DNA of 64,000 bases from assembly GCA_963793245.1 (NCBI GenBank), contig CAWBZG010000005.1, positions 868,001-932,000 on the forward strand. Reading direction: 5' to 3'. The translations under genes were made by a program, and so were the position numbers. The DNA comes from CAXBBB01 sp963793245 (GTDB lineage Bacteria > Bacteroidota > Rhodothermia > Rhodothermales > BA12). Under the pieces are notes generated by a model. The model was not told the DNA's origin and ran no database searches. It saw only the letters and a program-made list of their open reading frames with translations. This document shows, one piece after another, positions 18,340 through 27,083 of the stretch; position 1 is the stretch's first letter, and each line of letters starts with the position of its first letter.

Positions 18340-20565
18340 ATGACGCCTCCTGCCCACTTTCGCACTCCCCGCCGCTCGCGTGGCATGCGTCGCCTGCTTG
18401 CTGTGTCGGCCCTTGCCGCAGCTCCGTTCTTTGTCGGCTGCGCGTCGATGCAGAGCGACTACGCCGCCCCGGAGCGCTCGCAAAGCGCGACGACGTTTGC
18501 CGCGACGCCCGCTCAGCGATACCTCGCACTCGAAGACGAGATGGTGTCGGATTCGCTGAGTGAGGAGCAGGCCGTGCTCGTGATGAGCCGCGTCTACCGC
18601 TACCAGTCCGACATCCTGCTCGCGCTCTCCGCCGACGACACGGACGAAGCAGAAGGCCTTTTCGACCTGGCGATGGCGGATCTCGCCCGCCTGCGTGACC
18701 ACGAAGACATCCTGGGCGAAGTCGACCGCCCGCGCTACCGCGAACTCTACCGCTCGGTCATCACCGAGTATGAGCACTACTACGGCGTCGCGCCGGACGA
18801 TTTGCAGACGCAGCGTGGCGGCGTGTTCGCCCTGCGCGCCGAGATGTTCGCCGCCCTCAACGACGACCTGGCGTCGCTCGACGGTGTGAGCCTGCCCGAC
18901 CTGCGGCCTGCCGAGACTGAGTTTCCGATGACGCGCCACCGCCTCGTCGATCAGAGCATCGCCTACCTGCTCAAAAGCCCCGACAAGCACCTCTATCGCT
19001 GGATCGAGCGCTCGCACACGTATTTCCCGATGATCGAGCAGATCCTCGAAGAGGAGGGCGTGCCGGACGAGTTGAAGTACCTCGCCATGATCGAGAGCGG
19101 TCTGCGTCCGAACGTCAACAGCTGGGCGCAAGCCGGTGGTCTGTGGCAGTTCATCCGCCCGACCGGACGCGCCTACGGACTCGAAGTCAACGAGTGGGTC
19201 GATGAGCGCATGGACCCCGAAAAGGCCACGCGCGCTGCGGCTCGCCACCTGCGCGACTTGCACACGATGTTCGGCGGCGACTGGCAACTGGCGCTGGCGG
19301 GCTACAACTGCTCGCCTGCCCGCATCAAACGCGCCCTTCGCCGCGCCGAAAGCCGTCTGGGACGCACGCCGACGTTCTGGGACATCTACGACGACATCCC
19401 GCGCGAGACCCGCAACTACGTGCCGCAGTTCATCGCCACGGCGCTGCTGGTCTCCAACCCGTCGGCCCTCGACCTGACGAGCCTGACGCCGGGACCGCGC
19501 TACACCTATGAGCGCGTCGCCGTCAAGGGACCGCTTCCGCTCGACCGCGCCGCCGAACTCGCGGGCGTCGACGAGCAGGTGCTGCGTGCGCTCAACCCCG
19601 AACTGCGCCGGGCCATCGTGCCGCGCACCAACGGGCACTACGCATTGCGCCTCCCCGCTGGCACTGCCTCAACGCTCGTTACGGCGCTGGGTGGATCGGA
19701 GCAGAGCGGTCCCGAAACCGAGCATACTGTCGAAACGGGCGACTCGCTGAGCAAGCTGGCTCGTCGCTACGGAACGACTGTCGAAGCGATCCAGGGCCGC
19801 AACAACCTGGCTTCCAAAGAGATCATCCTGGGCGAAGCGCTCATCATCCCGGCACCTTACTCGGAAGCTACCGGCGGCGTCGCCCTAGCTAGCGGGCAGA
19901 TCGAGTACGTTCAGTACGCCGCACGCCAGTCGCGTCCGATCCAAATGGGCGATGGCTCGCAGATCACCCCGACCTTCACGGCAAACCGCTCGACCTCGTC
20001 CAGCAACGCGCGTTCGTCTTCGTCCGCTTCTTCTGCGAGCCGCAGCACGCCGACGCGGACCGCATCCGCCGAAACCCGCTCGCGGACGGTCTACCGCGTC
20101 AAGCGCGGCGACAACCTGTCGAAGATTGCACAGCGCTACAGCGTCACGGTCGGGCAGATCCGCAACTGGAACGACCTGTCGGGCAGCACCATCCGATCCG
20201 GTCAACGCCTGACGCTCTACACCAACGGCTCGGCTCCGGCTGCTGCGTCGGCATCGTCAACGCCTGTACGCTCGGCCAGCTACCGCGTCCAGCGCGGCGA
20301 CAACCTGTCAGAAATTGCCCAACGGCACGGTACGACGGTCGCCAACCTACGCGCGTGGAACAACCTGTCGGGCAGCACCATCCGCTCGGGACAAAATCTC
20401 AAAGTCCAGGCGCCCACTTCAGCATCTACGCACCAAGTCAAACGAGGCGACAACCTGACCGCGATTGCGCAGCGCTACGGCGTCACCGTCCAGCAACTGC
20501 GCTCGTGGAATGATCTGTCCGGTTCTACCATCCGCCCAGGCCAGCGCCTGCGCGTGAGCGGCTGA
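18340..20565 (+). CDS. mltD: Membrane-bound lytic murein transglycosylase D with four LysM repeats
   Basis: A 741-residue predicted lipoprotein. The lipobox FFVGCAS follows MRRLLAVSALAAAP; ATG 18340 or 18385 may be used. The SLT domain carries the catalytic glutamate in MIESGLRPNVNSWAQAGGLWQF (E252 if started at 18340) and GGDWQLALAGYNC. The C-terminus holds four LysM peptidoglycan-binding repeats (each about 42-45 residues) that begin HTVETGDSLSKLA, YRVKRGDNLSKIA, YRVQRGDNLSEIA and HQVKRGDNLTAIA, separated by Ser/Ala-rich linkers. It cleaves glycan strands to form 1,6-anhydro ends. Four LysM units exceed the two usual in E. coli MltD. A strong terminator follows. Confidence 0.88.
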   Translation: MTPPAHFRTPRRSRGMRRLLAVSALAAAPFFVGCASMQSDYAAPERSQSATTFAATPAQRYLALEDEMVSDSLSEEQAVLVMSRVYRYQSDILLALSADDTDEAEGLFDLAMADLARLRDHEDILGEVDRPRYRELYRSVITEYEHYYGVAPDDLQTQRGGVFALRAEMFAALNDDLASLDGVSLPDLRPAETEFPMTRHRLVDQSIAYLLKSPDKHLYRWIERSHTYFPMIEQILEEEGVPDELKYLAMIESGLRPNVNSWAQAGGLWQFIRPTGRAYGLEVNEWVDERMDPEKATRAAARHLRDLHTMFGGDWQLALAGYNCSPARIKRALRRAESRLGRTPTFWDIYDDIPRETRNYVPQFIATALLVSNPSALDLTSLTPGPRYTYERVAVKGPLPLDRAAELAGVDEQVLRALNPELRRAIVPRTNGHYALRLPAGTASTLVTALGGSEQSGPETEHTVETGDSLSKLARRYGTTVEAIQGRNNLASKEIILGEALIIPAPYSEATGGVALASGQIEYVQYAARQSRPIQMGDGSQITPTFTANRSTSSSNARSSSSASSASRSTPTRTASAETRSRTVYRVKRGDNLSKIAQRYSVTVGQIRNWNDLSGSTIRSGQRLTLYTNGSAPAAASASSTPVRSASYRVQRGDNLSEIAQRHGTTVANLRAWNNLSGSTIRSGQNLKVQAPTSASTHQVKRGDNLTAIAQRYGVTVQQLRSWNDLSGSTIRPGQRLRVSG

Positions 20566-20621
20566 ACCGGACGCAGTGGGGTGGAGGAGAAGAGGCTGTG
20601 GCTGCCTCACCATTCCCCAAC

Positions 20622-20665
20622 GAGGGCGCGTGCATTCCCCCGCACGCGCCCTCGGCTGCGTTTTA
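20622..20665 (+). terminator. Rho-independent terminator after mltD
   Basis: A perfect 12-bp stem gagggcgcgtgc / gcacgcgccctc with a short C-rich loop is followed by ggctgcgtttta. It lies 57 bp downstream of the mltD stop codon. Confidence 0.75.
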
Positions 20666-20697
20666 GGCAAAGCCATCCTTCGGTCGTAGCGGTCAGT

Positions 20698-20727
20698 CGT
20701 AAGGGCGATTCATGAATCGCCCTTACG
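20698..20727. repeat. 30-bp perfect palindrome, family C, copy 2
   Basis: The perfect dyad cgtaagggcgattca / tgaatcgcccttacg extends the 20-bp palindrome found at 18132. It lies between the convergent mltD and channel genes, three bases from the channel stop codon, where it could act as a bidirectional terminator. Confidence 0.78.
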
Positions 20728-20730
20728 GGG

Positions 20731-21825
20731 TCACTTGCTCAGGTAGCGATCCAGGATCGCGCGCCAGCTGGGGCTTTCGGTGCGTTCGAGCAGGGCGCGT
20801 GTCAGCGGCTCACGCAGCGCGCTGCCCGGGGCGACAGCCAGTGCCCACTGTTCAGACACCGATGCGATCGACGACACATCGACATCGCCTTCGATGTTTA
20901 ACGCAGCCAATTGCGCGTTGATAACCGGAACGGCGTCGATGAAGGCATCAAGGCTGTCGGCTTGGACGGCGATCAGGCCCGATCCGAGATCGCGGAAGGT
21001 GCGAAAGTCGAGTCCCTCGGCACGTAACACATCGGCGGCGTACGACCCGGCGACGGCGCCGACGGTTTTGTCTTTCAGGTCGCCGGGGAGTTGGACGCCG
21101 CCGCTGCTTCCGCTGCCGCCTCCACCAACGCCCAGCGCGGCGACGAGGGCCGTCGTCAGCGCGGCAGTCACGGCCATCGAGACGAGCATCCACATCAGCG
21201 CCGAAATGCGTCCCCCGACGGACTGAGGTGCTTTGTCGCCGTAGCCAATCGTCGTCATCGTGACGCCTGCCCACCAGAACCCGTCCCAGATGCCGACCTT
21301 TCCCGTCCGAAACTCCTCGTCGTTTTCGGAGCGCTCGAACGCCCACACGATCACGCCGACGACGAGCAGCATGACTGACAGGCCGAGCACGATGCGCAGA
21401 AACGTCGGGTTGAAAAAGTTGACGAGCACTTTGGCCAGCGCGCCCTGCTGTTTCTCGGCGATGCCCAATCGGGGTGCGTAGTACGCAGGAAGGAAGTCGG
21501 CGCGGTCGAGATCTTGGAGCGTGACGGTCGACGTGAGGGCTACGTCGGCGCCTCGGCTCAGCGCGCGCGTGAGCAAGCTATCGGCGTCGACCTCCATCAA
21601 CTGCGCATCGAATCCGGCCTCACGCCCCATCGAGCGCCACAACTCGACGGCGGCTCCGTCCCACGTGCCATCGGCCAGCTTGATCGCGAACGGCGGCGCG
21701 TGGTGGACGGCGGCGGTCAGCGTTCCGCTCAGCGTGGAAGAGCGGAGGCTGTCGGCGGGTTGCGCGGACAGCGGCGCGACGGTCAGAAAGGCGAGGAGTA
21801 AGACGAGGCGCACGGAGTCAGACAA
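20731..21825 (-). CDS. Prokaryotic glutamate-receptor-like K+ channel (GluR0-type)
   Basis: A 364-residue protein combining a periplasmic solute-binding fold split by a channel. Residues 1-22 are a signal peptide; about 30-130 is the first binding lobe (TLTAAVHHAPPFAIKLADGTW). Then come a helix (about 143-163), the pore loop with selectivity filter TIGYGD at 192-197, a second pore helix (about 205-232) and a glycine/serine linker GVGGGGSGSSGG. The second lobe follows (LKDKTVGAVAGSYAADVLRA and onward). This is the architecture of bacterial ionotropic receptors such as GluR0, in which an amino acid opens a K+ channel. It lacks the third eukaryotic helix. The ligand is unknown, though basic or acidic amino acids are typical. 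Confidence 0.87.
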   Translation of the reverse strand: MSDSVRLVLLLAFLTVAPLSAQPADSLRSSTLSGTLTAAVHHAPPFAIKLADGTWDGAAVELWRSMGREAGFDAQLMEVDADSLLTRALSRGADVALTSTVTLQDLDRADFLPAYYAPRLGIAEKQQGALAKVLVNFFNPTFLRIVLGLSVMLLVVGVIVWAFERSENDEEFRTGKVGIWDGFWWAGVTMTTIGYGDKAPQSVGGRISALMWMLVSMAVTAALTTALVAALGVGGGGSGSSGGVQLPGDLKDKTVGAVAGSYAADVLRAEGLDFRTFRDLGSGLIAVQADSLDAFIDAVPVINAQLAALNIEGDVDVSSIASVSEQWALAVAPGSALREPLTRALLERTESPSWRAILDRYLSK

Positions 21826-21892
21826 TCAGGTGAAGCCCTGACACCGATTGAGCATAGCTTCCGTTCGTCCGTCACGATACCGTCGCCGACGG

Positions 21893-23119
21893 CTACTCGC
21901 GCCGAAGTGCTTCGATGGGATCCAGTTTGGACGCACGCCACGCCGGGTAGACGCCGAACGAGAGCGCGAAGCCGGTCACCCCGACGACGGCGACGATCAC
22001 CCAGACCCACGGCACGACAAACGGCGCCTCGAAGAAGACCGCCACGATGTTGCCGACTCCGACGCCCAGGATGGTGCCGATCACGCCGCCGATCTGACAC
22101 AGGATGACGGCTTCGATCAAAAACTGACGCAGGATGTCGCGCCGCTTGGCACCCAGCGATTTGCGCAGCCCGATCTCGCGCGTCCGCTCGGCGACCGTCA
22201 CGAGCATGATGTTCATGATGCCGATGCCCGCCGCCAGCAGCGTCAGCAGGCCGATGGCGACGCCGCCGATCGTCACGCCACGCGTCAGTCCTCGAAACTG
22301 CGACAGGTTTTCCTCAGCCGTGCTGACGGCAAACGTGTTCTCCTCTCCCGGTCCGACGGCTCGAATCACGCGCAGCGCGCCGATGACTTCGTCCTGCGTC
22401 TGATCCATTGTTTGCATCGACGGCGCGCGCACGTCGATCGACAGGTTGCGGTTGGGCCGTCCGTACATCGAAAACAGCGTCGTGATCGGCGTCAGCGCCA
22501 TCTGATCCTGATCCTGACCGAACGCGCTGCCTTGCTCCTCAAATACGCCGACGACGTTTAATCGACCTCGGTCCGTCGACACGGTCTCTCCCAGCGGATC
22601 GCGTCGTGGAAAGAGTTCTTTGGCGAGCGACGAACCCAAGATCACGACGGGTCGATCGTAGCGCACGTCGTCCAGTGACAGGCCGCGTCCGCTGGCGACT
22701 GTGCGGTTGTTGTTGTCGATCCAGTCCTCGGTCGAGCCGATCAGTTGCATCGACGGTTCGGTCGCGATGCCGCCGTAGCGAAAGCGGACGCCGCCCTCTC
22801 CGGTCGACGGGCTGATGCCTGCGGGAAGACTGGTGCGCTCGGCGAGTAGGGCGGCCTGCTCGTACGTCAGGTCCGGCACGCGCCGCTTGCGCTCTCCGGC
22901 GCCCTCGACCTGCAAGCCGCTCGACTTGAAGACCTGAAACGTCGTCGCTCCGAACGACTCGACCGTCGACACGACCGAGTTCGAGATGACCTCGACGGCT
23001 GTGACCGATACGATGATCGCGAACACGCCGATCACCATGCCGAGCAGCGTCAAGGCGGAGCGCAGCTTGTTGGAGCCGAGCGCCGATGCGGACATGGAGA
23101 GGAGTTCGCCGGAGTTCAT
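21893..23119 (-). CDS. MacB/FtsX-type ABC transporter permease
   Basis: A 408-residue permease with an N-terminal helix (LLGMVIGVFAIIVSVTAVEV), a large periplasmic MacB_PCD domain (about residues 45-265) and three C-terminal helices in the FtsX domain. The latter includes NIMLVTVAERTREIGLRKSL, typical of the MacB/LolE-like family. MacB-type permeases work with a separate LolD-like ATPase and often an HlyD-like adaptor in mechanotransmission-driven export. No ATPase is encoded in the window near it, so the partner must be elsewhere. A second paralogue lies upstream in the same direction. Confidence 0.85.
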   Translation of the reverse strand: MNSGELLSMSASALGSNKLRSALTLLGMVIGVFAIIVSVTAVEVISNSVVSTVESFGATTFQVFKSSGLQVEGAGERKRRVPDLTYEQAALLAERTSLPAGISPSTGEGGVRFRYGGIATEPSMQLIGSTEDWIDNNNRTVASGRGLSLDDVRYDRPVVILGSSLAKELFPRRDPLGETVSTDRGRLNVVGVFEEQGSAFGQDQDQMALTPITTLFSMYGRPNRNLSIDVRAPSMQTMDQTQDEVIGALRVIRAVGPGEENTFAVSTAEENLSQFRGLTRGVTIGGVAIGLLTLLAAGIGIMNIMLVTVAERTREIGLRKSLGAKRRDILRQFLIEAVILCQIGGVIGTILGVGVGNIVAVFFEAPFVVPWVWVIVAVVGVTGFALSFGVYPAWRASKLDPIEALRRE

Positions 23120-23204
23120 GGGCGGTCTTGGCTTGTGCGTCCGATAAGTTCTGCGCCTCTAACAGATGAGGCTTCAGAGATCGGCTCGTTCTTCGTCTTG
23201 CTGA

Positions 23205-23410
23205 CGTGTGTCGTTCTTTTCGCTTGATCGAAAAGAACCAAAAGATCAAGGCTTACGTCGCACCGGCGGACGCTATGCTTCGGGCGCTGAAATCGTCCAA
23301 ACTCGCTCGCAGGCTCGCTCAAACAGGACGATTTCGGACGCTCCCTGCGCTCCGCGTCTTTTTCGCCGGTCCGCCTCAGGCCGATTCCTTCTCTTCCGGA
23401 ATGACTTTGA
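23205..23410 (-). repeat. Composite intergenic repeat, family A, copy 3 (inverted)
   Basis: In the gap 23120-23600 between the two permease genes, which holds no gene I can see. It opens with overlapping palindromes gttcttttcg/cgaaaagaac and cttgatc/gatcaag at 23213-23250. Then come cttacgtcgcaccggcggac, aactcgctcgcaggctcgct and gcgctccgcgtctttttcgc, the reverse complement of the order seen in the copies at 4021, 6560 and 30200. Confidence 0.68.
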
Positions 23411-23457
23411 AGCCGCTGAAAATTTGGCACTGCATTCTCCTCATTTCTCCAAACCGT

Positions 23458-23490
23458 CGTCCCGGACGTGATCCGGGACCCAGGACGCAG
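23458..23490. repeat. Short palindromic repeat, family D (GTCGTCCCGGA type)
   Basis: The sequence gtcgtcccggacgtgatccg followed by ggaccc has the stem tcccgga/tccggga. It resembles the widespread GTC[A/G]TCCCGGAC-TTGATCCGGGA intergenic palindrome. It lies in the same permease gap as the family A copy. Confidence 0.6.
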
Positions 23491-23600
23491 AACGAGTTTC
23501 CCCACCTGACGCAAGTCGGTCCTAGGACAAGGCTTCGCCGCTATAATTCGGAAGTCGAAATAGCTTCTTACCGCTGTAGCAGAAGTGATCTCCGTCCGCA

Positions 23601-24842
23601 TCATTCGTAGCGGAGCGCGTCGATGGGCTTTTGCTTGGCGGCCTGCCACGCGGGGAGGAAGCCGAACAGGACACCGACGCCGACGCAGATGCTGAGCGCC
23701 AACACGACGATGCCGGGCGAGAGCGAAGCCGTAAACACCATGTTGATCGCGAGCGTCGTCAGCACCGAAATGCCCAAGCCGATCACGCCGCCGAGCAGCG
23801 AAACGCCGATGGCTTCGAGCAGAAATTGCAGCAGGATCGTCCGGCGTTTGGCGCCGATGGCTTTGCGCAGGCCGATCTCGCGCGTCCGCTCCTTGACGGA
23901 CACGAACATGATGTTCATCACGCCGATGCCGCCGACGAGCAGCGACAGCGCCGTCAAGAACAGGCCGATGCCGTAGATCGTCGCCTTGACGCCAGCGACC
24001 TGCTCGCGGAAGCTATCGGTCTTGTTGATGGCGAAATCGTCTTTGTCGAATGCGTCCAGACCGCGCGCAGATCGGGCCATACCGCGCAGTTCGTCCTCGA
24101 CATCGGCGGGGGAAGCCCCATCGCGCGCTTTGAGGTGGATCGTGTAGTTCCAGCGCTGCGTGTTGTAGAGCTTGCGCGCCGTGCGGAGCGGAATCTGAAA
24201 CTGTTCGTCGAACGAGAACAACCCCAGAAACTTACCCTGAGGAGCCAGCACGCCGATCACTTCGAAGCGGGCACCTTCGATGCGGACGCGCTTGCCGATG
24301 GCCTCTTCGTTGGGAAACAGCGTCTCGGCGACATCCGAGCCGAGCACGACGACGTTGCGCGCCGTCTGCTCCTCGAAGTCCGAGAAGTACCGCCCCTCCT
24401 CCACCGACATGTTGGCGACGTTGGTGTACGACGGCTTGGTCGCGGTCGCCCGGACACCGCGTGCAGCCCTATCGCGGTATTGAATCGAGCCGCCGAAGTC
24501 GAGCGTCGGCGCGGCGGCGAGAATCGTATTTGCGGTCGTGGAGCGTTCGAGGATGCGTTCGGCAACGGCCAGCGTGAACTGCGGACGTCGGCGCATCTCC
24601 TCGCGCGCACTCGGCGGCGTGAACCACGGACGCTGCTGGACGAAGTACGTGTTGATGCCGAACAGCTCCATCGACTTGTCGAAGGCGCGCTCCATGCCGT
24701 TGATCGTCGTCATCGTGGTCGTGACCATGACGATGCCGATCACGATACCCAACGTCGTCAGCAGCGCGCGGAGCTTGTTCTGGCGGAGCGCATCGGCGCT
24801 GTTGCGGACGCCTTCGCGCAGTTCGTAGAGGATCGCGTTCAC
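23601..24842 (-). CDS. MacB/FtsX-type ABC transporter permease (paralogue)
   Basis: A 413-residue permease of the same family as the gene at 21893. It has an N-terminal helix (TTLGIVIGIVMVTTTMTTING), a periplasmic MacB_PCD domain and a C-terminal FtsX domain with INIMFVSVKERTREIGLRKA motifs. The two paralogues may form a heterodimer, or each may pair with its own ATPase; none is encoded nearby. They are separated by the repeat-rich gap. Confidence 0.85.
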   Translation of the reverse strand: MNAILYELREGVRNSADALRQNKLRALLTTLGIVIGIVMVTTTMTTINGMERAFDKSMELFGINTYFVQQRPWFTPPSAREEMRRRPQFTLAVAERILERSTTANTILAAAPTLDFGGSIQYRDRAARGVRATATKPSYTNVANMSVEEGRYFSDFEEQTARNVVVLGSDVAETLFPNEEAIGKRVRIEGARFEVIGVLAPQGKFLGLFSFDEQFQIPLRTARKLYNTQRWNYTIHLKARDGASPADVEDELRGMARSARGLDAFDKDDFAINKTDSFREQVAGVKATIYGIGLFLTALSLLVGGIGVMNIMFVSVKERTREIGLRKAIGAKRRTILLQFLLEAIGVSLLGGVIGLGISVLTTLAINMVFTASLSPGIVVLALSICVGVGVLFGFLPAWQAAKQKPIDALRYE

Positions 24843-24905
24843 GTGGCGGACCGGGTGGGGAGTCCGCAGAATACGACGATGCGCGCCGTCCGCTCCCTAC
24901 CCGGC

Positions 24906-25773
24906 TCAGAACGTCGTTGAAAGCCGAGATAAGGACAAACGGAAACCCGCCCACGTCGCCCGTGATGATCTCCGACGTGGTGAACAGAGCAAAGTCGGTA
25001 GACAGGCGATCACCAAAGAAGCGGACTCCACCCGACAGCACGGCCTGTACGCCTCCGCCTACAGAAAACACGTAGTTCTCAGAAATCAACTTCGTTCGGT
25101 TGCCGATCTGGTGCTCTCCGCCCAAAAGCCCGAATACGTTGCTTGCATTCCCGTCGGCATAGCCCTGAGCTACCCCAACGGTCACGGCACTCTCCCGACT
25201 TCCGAACGTGCCGACGGCGTATCCAATGCCGAAGATCGGAGACTCATCTCCGTCGAGTCCAAAGAAGGCACCAGCGAAGCCACCCACGGCCAGATCGACG
25301 CCGTCCGACGTCCACACCGTCGCTTTCGGCGCTGCGTAGATCAACTGCCCCGGCGCGCCGGGAATCAGCGAGATGCCTCCTGCGAGCGTCAGGACGTCTC
25401 CCGCGCCCACGGCGACGAATGGAAAGAAGAGTTCGTACAGTGCGGCATAGCCGTTTCCGTTTCCGATGGATCGTGCCGTCGGACCGATAAGCAGCCGCGT
25501 CGGATTGGGGTCGACGCCCGCAAACTTCCGCCCGCTCATCGACTCGATCACCCGCACTTGGTCGCGCGGAATCGTCATCGTGATACCGCCGTCGGTCGTC
25601 AGGCGTAACTCGGCAGCCGTCATCGACTCGACGACGCCCATAACGCGCGTTCCATCTACAAGCAGAACCGTGACACGAGCGCCGACGGTGTCAGCGGACG
25701 CGGTGGGCATTTCCTGAGCACGCGCTGGAGCAGCGAACGCAAGCAAGGCTGCCAGTAGGACAATGCGAAGCAT
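24906..25773 (-). pseudogene. Secreted beta-rich protein of unknown function, probable terminal frameshift
   Basis: From the signal peptide (MLRIVLLAALLAFAAPARA) the protein begins with a small SH3-like region (VTVLLVDGTRVMGVVESMTA). A glycine-rich, strand-rich part follows (for example DLAVGGFAGAFFGLDGD, FGLLGGEHQIGN), with FPFVLISAFNDVL near the end. As read, the frame runs on to 24469 and overlaps the permease gene by about 370 bp, which is implausible. A shift of one base near 24918 would end the protein at the TGA at 24906 with a typical phenylalanine end. The call of an outer-membrane barrel is tentative. Confidence 0.55.
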
Positions 25774-25893
25774 GAGGGCGTGGCGTGATGTGTCGAAACA
25801 AACGCCCGATGATACGCCGCTGGCAGTGACGGCGAAAGATAATCTCGTCGACCGTCAGGAGGCTGGAGATCACGAGGCGCGCCGACAGCGGTT

Positions 25894-26901
25894 CTATGCC
25901 TTCGTGCTGGTTTCGAGCACCATCTGGAAGACGAGCGGGGCGACGATGGTGGCGTCGCTCTCGACCAAGAAGCGCGGCGTATCGGCGGCGAGTTTGCCCC
26001 AGGTGATCTTCTCGTTGGGCACGGCGCCCGAGTAGCTGCCGTATGAGGTTGTCGAGTCCGAGATCTGGCAGAAGTAGGCCCACAGCGGCGTCCTTCTGTC
26101 CATGTCCTGTTCGAGCATCGGGACGACGCAGATCGGGAAGTCACCCGCTATGCCGCCGCCGATCTGGAAGAATCCGATGCCGCTACCGACGCCTTCGCTT
26201 CCGGCTTCTCCGGCGTTGTCGGTGTACCAGTCGGCAAGCCACGTCATGAACTCAATGCCGTGCTTGACGAGGTGCGGGCTTTTGAGATCGCCGTTGAGGA
26301 CGTGCGACGCGAAGATGTTGCCCGTCGTCGAGTCTTCCCAGCCGGGCGTGACGATGGGCAGGTCCTTCTCGGCTGCGGCGACCAGCCAACTGTCTTTGGG
26401 GTCGATCTGATAGAACTCCTCCAATCGTCCCGAGCGGATGATCGAGTACAAGACCTGGTGCGGAAACGCGCGCTCTCCAGCGGCCTCCATGCGCGTCCAC
26501 TCGTCGACCAGGGCGGCTTCCAATCGGCGAAACGCTTCCTCTTCGGGGATACAGGTGTCGGTGACGCGGTTCATGCCACGGTCGAGGAGCGCTTGCTCGT
26601 CGGCAGGCGTCAGGTCGCGCCAGTTGGGAATGCGCTCGTAGTGATCGTGGGCGACGAGGTTGAACAGGTCTTCCTCCAGGTTGGCACCCGTACACGAAAT
26701 GATATGCACCATGTCGCGCCGGATCATCTCGGCCAGACTCAGCCCTAACTCAGCCGTCGACATCGCCCCGGCCAGCGCGACGAGCATCTTGCCGCCGCCG
26801 TCGACGTGATCGCGGTAGCCGTGCGCGGCATCCACCAGCGCGGCGGCGTTGAAGTGGCGAAAGTGGTGAGTGACGAAGTCGGAGATCGGGGTCGCGGACA
26901 T
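25894..26901 (-). CDS. Deoxyhypusine synthase-like protein (bacterial DHS family)
   Basis: A 335-residue protein of the deoxyhypusine synthase fold with NAD-binding and active-site segments ALAGAMSTAELGLSLAEMI, HIISCTGANLEEDLF, TGNIFASHVLNGDL and IGGGIAGDFPICVVPM. The candidate catalytic lysine is K303 in ITWGKLAAD, the position equivalent to the imine-forming lysine of eukaryotic DHS. Bacteria have no eIF5A substrate, and bacterial homologues use polyamines instead; homospermidine formation from putrescine is a likely reaction, though not shown here. It is divergent to speA, 182 bp away, which supports a polyamine role. The start is ATG 26901, where conservation begins; the upstream extension to 27042 is not family-like. 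Confidence 0.85.
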   Translation of the reverse strand: MSATPISDFVTHHFRHFNAAALVDAAHGYRDHVDGGGKMLVALAGAMSTAELGLSLAEMIRRDMVHIISCTGANLEEDLFNLVAHDHYERIPNWRDLTPADEQALLDRGMNRVTDTCIPEEEAFRRLEAALVDEWTRMEAAGERAFPHQVLYSIIRSGRLEEFYQIDPKDSWLVAAAEKDLPIVTPGWEDSTTGNIFASHVLNGDLKSPHLVKHGIEFMTWLADWYTDNAGEAGSEGVGSGIGFFQIGGGIAGDFPICVVPMLEQDMDRRTPLWAYFCQISDSTTSYGSYSGAVPNEKITWGKLAADTPRFLVESDATIVAPLVFQMVLETSTKA

Positions 26902-27083
26902 AGACGGGCGTGAGATTCGGTTGAGTGGAGTAATAACCGACAGTCTAGGCGCCGGGTTCATCCGAGCGCACGTGCAGGTACACGGTTCGGCATCTTCACC
27001 CACATCCCGCATCTGCGGTCGAACTCCGCCGCGCGCGCTCACGTTTATATCGCTCCATCTACCTTCTCAAACCTACCAGCCCA

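Noticed and set aside
18280..19638. 452-codon minus-strand frame across mltD
   Set aside because: It is a shadow of the mltD SLT region, with no signal sequence and no recognisable motif.
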